Below, piece after piece: positions 5,116 to 7,957 of a DNA stretch of 7,957 nucleotides. Within the stretch, counting starts at the first letter, position 1. Each line of letters opens with the position of its first letter. The stretch covers positions 20,425 through 28,381 of the forward strand of contig DBCN01000151.1 in assembly GCA_002293065.1 (NCBI GenBank), given 5' to 3'. Made by a program: the position numbers and the translations under genes. The stretch comes from Opitutia bacterium UBA957 (GTDB lineage Bacteria > Verrucomicrobiota > Verrucomicrobiia > Opitutales > UBA953). The notes below the pieces were generated by a model. It searched no databases. It saw only the letters and a list, made by a program, of their open reading frames with translations, and was not told where the DNA came from.

Positions 5116-6663
5116 TTAGGCCAGCTTGATCAAGTCGGCCGTCGCCGGGACGTCCGAAATGATCTGGTCGGGGTCCGGGCCGACGCCGATGTAGCGCAGA
5201 TTGGGCAGCGAGCGCAGCGCGCCGCCGCGGGCGGCGAGGCGCACGATTTCCGCCATCGTGAAGGCCACGTAGCGGCGCGCTTCCGGCGGCAGCTGAGCGA
5301 AGGAGCGGATGGACGAGATGTCCGCCTGCCAGCCTGGGAGCGTGGCGTAGATCGGCTTGAGGGCGCGGCGGACGGCGTCGTTGCGCGGCACACCCATGAC
5401 GGTCTTCCCGGCGGCGTCGCGGTAGCCCGTGCAGAGCAGCAAGTCGCCGCCCTGCCACGTGCCGTGCGGGGACAGCGCGTCGAGCTTGTTCAGGACCAGG
5501 TCATCATAGCCGCCGTAGCGGAGGGCGTCGGCCTTCTCGACGAGGTCGGACCAGCCTACCATACGTTGCCGACCCGTGCTCGTGCCGAACTCCAGTTTGG
5601 CGAGCGCCTGCTGGAGCGGGTGGGCTTCTTCCATCTTCGTCAGGAAGACGTGGGTGCCGACCTTGGTGTCGTAGGCCTTGCAGCAACCCACCGTGTGGAT
5701 GGCTTGCACCGGGATGCCGGCGGATTGGAAGAACTCAGGCGTGTACGTGTGCGAAGCCGTGACGTTCGGGGCGAAGCCGGCGCGCTTATCGAGCCAGTAG
5801 GCTTGGCCGAATTCACCGATGATGCGGCGGTCCGCCGCCAGGTCGCCGAGGATGCGGTCGCGCACGTCGCCGATGGCGTGGGCCAACTTTTGGCCCGCGG
5901 ACCAATAGGCGGACAGGACGGCCGCGTGGTCGAAGGTGAAGGGGTCCTTGCCCGCGAAGCGCGTGAAGTCGAATTCGGCCGCGGCGAAGACGCCGGCTTC
6001 GATGGCGCCCTTGTTGGCGCGCAGTTCGGCTTCGGTCAGCTTGGCGAAGAGACCGGCCCACTTCTCGGGCGAGAGCTTGCAGACATCGCGCACCGTGTCG
6101 CCGGCGCGGCGGAGACGGGCGGAGAGACGTTCGGCGTAGGCGGACTGAGCACCGAGGAACTCGGAGTAATGGATCTGCATCTGCCCGACCTCATCGGCGT
6201 AAGCGGGCGTGATGCCGCGCCCCGTAGACCCACGAGGCTCTTGGCCGAGGGTGTGGATGCGGTAGTCTTCCCACGCAAGGTCCAGGATGCGGTGGGCGAC
6301 GTCGCTGACCATGCAGCGCTCGTCGATGAGCAGGCGATTGAGGACGGGGATACCGATCTTCTCGAGGGGCAGGGCTTCCCAGAGGGCCTTGCGGGGATCG
6401 GCGACGACGCCGGCGCCGAGGGCGAGGCAGGCCACGTCATGTTCGGCCACGCCGCCCGGGAGCAGGTTGAGCTTGAGGCCGGCCACCGTGTGGCCGGAGT
6501 TGGCCCCGCCGTTCACCTTGAGCACCGTCCCGACCACGTCGCGGCGACCCGTGAGCTGTTGGAGCTCGCGGACGATCTCAGGGATGAGGCGACCCTTGCC
6601 CTCGTCTCCCATGCTGATGCCGACGTCGGCGATGAGGTGGCTGTGGAACGGAGTGAGGGCCAT
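5116..6663 (-). CDS. purA: Adenylosuccinate synthetase, divergent long form
   Basis: This enzyme joins IMP and aspartate with GTP to form adenylosuccinate, the first step from IMP to AMP. Family motifs appear in order over 515 residues: MGDEGKG (18-24) with catalytic D20, NGGANSGHT with catalytic H58, GSTGRGITPAY (145-155) with R149, GQ (286-287) matching the IMP-contacting Gln224 of E. coli, KAYDTKVGTH, the aspartate loop GTSTGRQR (360-367) with R365 and R367, NKLD (392-395) with guanine-binding D395, and GVGPD near the end. It is longer than the usual 420-440 residues. About 45 extra residues lie between the PAY motif and the Gln (positions 155-287). The standard QWGDEGKG is SMGDEGKG here, and the position of E. 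coli Arg143 is Q161. The core catalytic residues remain, so it may well be active. The ATG at 6663 puts the first strand in its normal place. It lies 64 bases after the TPR gene and 23 before the 113-residue gene. Confidence 0.88.
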   Translation of the reverse strand: MALTPFHSHLIADVGISMGDEGKGRLIPEIVRELQQLTGRRDVVGTVLKVNGGANSGHTVAGLKLNLLPGGVAEHDVACLALGAGVVADPRKALWEALPLEKIGIPVLNRLLIDERCMVSDVAHRILDLAWEDYRIHTLGQEPRGSTGRGITPAYADEVGQMQIHYSEFLGAQSAYAERLSARLRRAGDTVRDVCKLSPEKWAGLFAKLTEAELRANKGAIEAGVFAAAEFDFTRFAGKDPFTFDHAAVLSAYWSAGQKLAHAIGDVRDRILGDLAADRRIIGEFGQAYWLDKRAGFAPNVTASHTYTPEFFQSAGIPVQAIHTVGCCKAYDTKVGTHVFLTKMEEAHPLQQALAKLEFGTSTGRQRMVGWSDLVEKADALRYGGYDDLVLNKLDALSPHGTWQGGDLLLCTGYRDAAGKTVMGVPRNDAVRRALKPIYATLPGWQADISSIRSFAQLPPEARRYVAFTMAEIVRLAARGGALRSLPNLRYIGVGPDPDQIISDVPATADLIKLA

Positions 6664-6680
6664 GAGCAGGGGGGAGTAAA

Positions 6681-6702
6681 GCGGACGCGGGTGGTCGTCC
6701 GC
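6681..6702 (-). terminator. GC-rich hairpin between TPR gene and purA
   Basis: GCGGACG (6681-6687) and CGTCCGC (6696-6702) form a perfect 7-bp stem around an eight-base loop. Read leftward, the stem is followed by TTTACT and then a C-run, so the T tract is only three bases. It lies in the 64-base gap after the TPR stop codon. It could be a weak or partial terminator that lowers purA expression relative to the TPR gene, or an mRNA-stability hairpin. TTGCGG and TTTACT, 18 bases apart, flank the hairpin on the leftward strand and could instead be a weak purA promoter. Confidence 0.35.
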
Positions 6703-6727
6703 AAGACGGAAGGAACGGGACGGGCGC

Positions 6728-7957
6728 TTAGGCCGTGGGGTTCTTTTGGCTCTCGTAGAAGTCGTTGATCTTCTTCGAGACGTCGCGGTAGCCGGAGTCA
6801 GCCATGTAGATTGCCTTGTATTCCTCGATGGCTTCCTTGGTGCGGCCCATCTTCTCGTAGGCGCCGCCCAATTCGTAGATGATTTCCTTCTTCAGGTCGT
6901 TCATCACCGGAACTTCGGACTTCGCGAGGAGCAGCTGGTCGACACCCAAGTCGAACTTGCCGCTGGCGACGAAGCACTTGCCGATCGAAAGGATGGAGGC
7001 CTGGCGGAACTTCGGGTTGCGCTGGGCGTACTGCAGCTGCTGGATCGCGTCGTCGAGACGGCCGGCGCCGAAGAGCAGGGAGCCGTATTCGTAGCGGAAC
7101 GAGTAGTCGTTCGGGTAGCGCTCCACGAGGCTGCCCGTCGTCTGGATGCGATACTCGGTGAGTTCCTTGTCGTTCGCGGCGAGGGCGGCGGCGGTGGCGG
7201 CATCGCCCGGGGTCGCGGTGAGCTGGTCGCGGAGGCCCTTGGAGACCTTTTCGTAGCGCTGGGTGATGAGATCGATTTCCTGGCGTTCGAGGGACGAGTC
7301 GGCCTTGCCGAGGGTCGTCAGACGACCGCGCTGCAGCCAAGCGATGGCGCTGTCGAGGTCGCCGGCGGAGATGAACTGGCGGACGATGTCGCGGTAAAGG
7401 TCGAGGCTGTCGGGCTGGGCTTGGATCTTTTCAGCCAAGGCCGCGGCCTGTTCGAGGGCGGTGCCGGCGTCGGTGACCTTGCGGGCGGCCTGTTCGAGGC
7501 GCAGCGCTTCGTCCTTGTCCTTGAGCTTGGACTGGAAGTCGCCCTTATCTTCCCAGTTGCCCTTCTTCATCGTCTTGCTGACGGAAGCCTTGCGGACGCA
7601 CTCTTGGAGGTCGCCGTTGCCGGGGAAAAGCTTGAGGCCCGCATCGGAGGCCGCGAGGGCGAGGTCGTATTCACCGGCGTTGATCCAGGTGTTCGAGAGG
7701 TCGACGTAGTGTTGGACCTGCTTGGGCTCGCTTTGGGTGAGTTCTTCGAAGGCGAAGGCGGCGAGTTCGGGGAACTCCAATTTGAGGGCGGCGGCGGCGA
7801 TGGTCTTGTTCGCGTTCACGTCCGCGGGGCTCTTGGCGAGCTTGGCTTCGGCGTCGGCGATGGCGGCGACCGGATCCTTCTCGACGGCCTTGGCGATGCC
7901 GCCGGCGGAGAGGGCGTTGGTGAAGCCATCAAAGAGGCCCTTCCGGGTACCTAGGAC
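6728..7957 (-). CDS. TPR-repeat protein, start beyond window
   Basis: The frame is open from the TAA at 6728 to the right edge, giving 409 visible residues. The GTG at 7819 could start translation, but the 46 codons upstream are also open and protein-like (they include RKGLFDGFTNALSAGG and an Ala/Lys-rich helix), so I treat the gene as cut by the edge. The protein is almost wholly helical with tetratricopeptide-like units. One is at visible residues about 80-115 (NTWINAGEYDLALAASDAG), one near 185-213 (FISAGDLDSAIAWLQRG), and an array near 284-395 (GSLLFGAGRLDDAIQQLQYA, KCFVASGKFDLGVDQLLLA, GGAYEKMGRTKEAIEEYKAI). A charged Lys/Glu/Ala segment (about 130-180) separates the first two groups. 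TPR arrays hold proteins together; no enzyme motif is present. No signal peptide is visible, although the true N-terminus is not seen. It is the first visible gene of the cluster with purA. Confidence 0.85.
   Translation of the reverse strand, partial: VLGTRKGLFDGFTNALSAGGIAKAVEKDPVAAIADAEAKLAKSPADVNANKTIAAAALKLEFPELAAFAFEELTQSEPKQVQHYVDLSNTWINAGEYDLALAASDAGLKLFPGNGDLQECVRKASVSKTMKKGNWEDKGDFQSKLKDKDEALRLEQAARKVTDAGTALEQAAALAEKIQAQPDSLDLYRDIVRQFISAGDLDSAIAWLQRGRLTTLGKADSSLERQEIDLITQRYEKVSKGLRDQLTATPGDAATAAALAANDKELTEYRIQTTGSLVERYPNDYSFRYEYGSLLFGAGRLDDAIQQLQYAQRNPKFRQASILSIGKCFVASGKFDLGVDQLLLAKSEVPVMNDLKKEIIYELGGAYEKMGRTKEAIEEYKAIYMADSGYRDVSKKINDFYESQKNPTA

Noticed and set aside
5093..5458. Longer N-terminus for the 113-residue gene
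   Set aside because: The upstream frame overlaps the end of purA and is Arg/Pro-rich shadow sequence; the ATG just after the purA stop is far more natural.
5464..6768. Rightward open frame of 434 codons opposite purA
   Set aside because: It is antisense to a gene with clear PurA motifs; the Val/Gly/Asp/Glu-rich composition is what the complement of GC-rich coding sequence gives.
6746..7954. Rightward open frame of 402 codons opposite the TPR gene
   Set aside because: Antisense shadow; the leftward frame shows real TPR units, while this one is a Val/Leu/Gly/Glu-rich string without motifs.

Overview
The window is GC-rich bacterial DNA, densely coding on both strands, with no RNA gene, mobile element or CRISPR array that I could see. 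An iduronate-2-sulfatase-type sulfatase, secreted proteins with EF-hand or LTPDE-type motifs, and a GYF_2/PH-like domain protein together suggest a member of the Planctomycetota-Verrucomicrobiota-Chlamydiota group, most likely Verrucomicrobiota (Opitutae-like). This placement is an inference from gene content, not from a marker gene.

Left part (1-2439): two secreted-protein genes run leftward, an EF-hand protein cut by the window edge and a Pro/Gln/Gly-rich protein with a helical C-terminal part. A 56-base AT-containing gap separates them from a rightward secreted sulfatase with an intact CSPSR formylglycine motif. Together these genes suggest an outward-facing cell that degrades sulfated glycans.

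Middle part (2542-4754): two rightward genes each appear to have their own promoter. The first encodes a protein with an N-terminal GYF_2-like domain, a helical middle that looks like four repeats, and a C-terminal PH/GRAM-like domain. The second encodes a compact histone-deacetylase-family amidohydrolase with all its catalytic residues.

Right part (4751-7957): a leftward cluster reads, in transcription order, a TPR protein (start beyond the window), a divergent adenylosuccinate synthetase, and a 113-residue protein I do not recognise. The cluster meets the deacetylase gene head-on: their stop codons share the four bases TTAA. A 7-bp GC-rich hairpin lies between the TPR and synthetase genes.

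The points most worth a second look are a recurring arrangement in which a -10-like hexamer lies exactly six bases before the ATG (possible leaderless mRNAs), the divergent PurA with about 45 extra residues and a changed subunit-interface arginine, and the GYF_2/four-repeat/PH-like protein. I see no clear multi-gene defence or biosynthetic system. Most of the window looks like ordinary chromosome.
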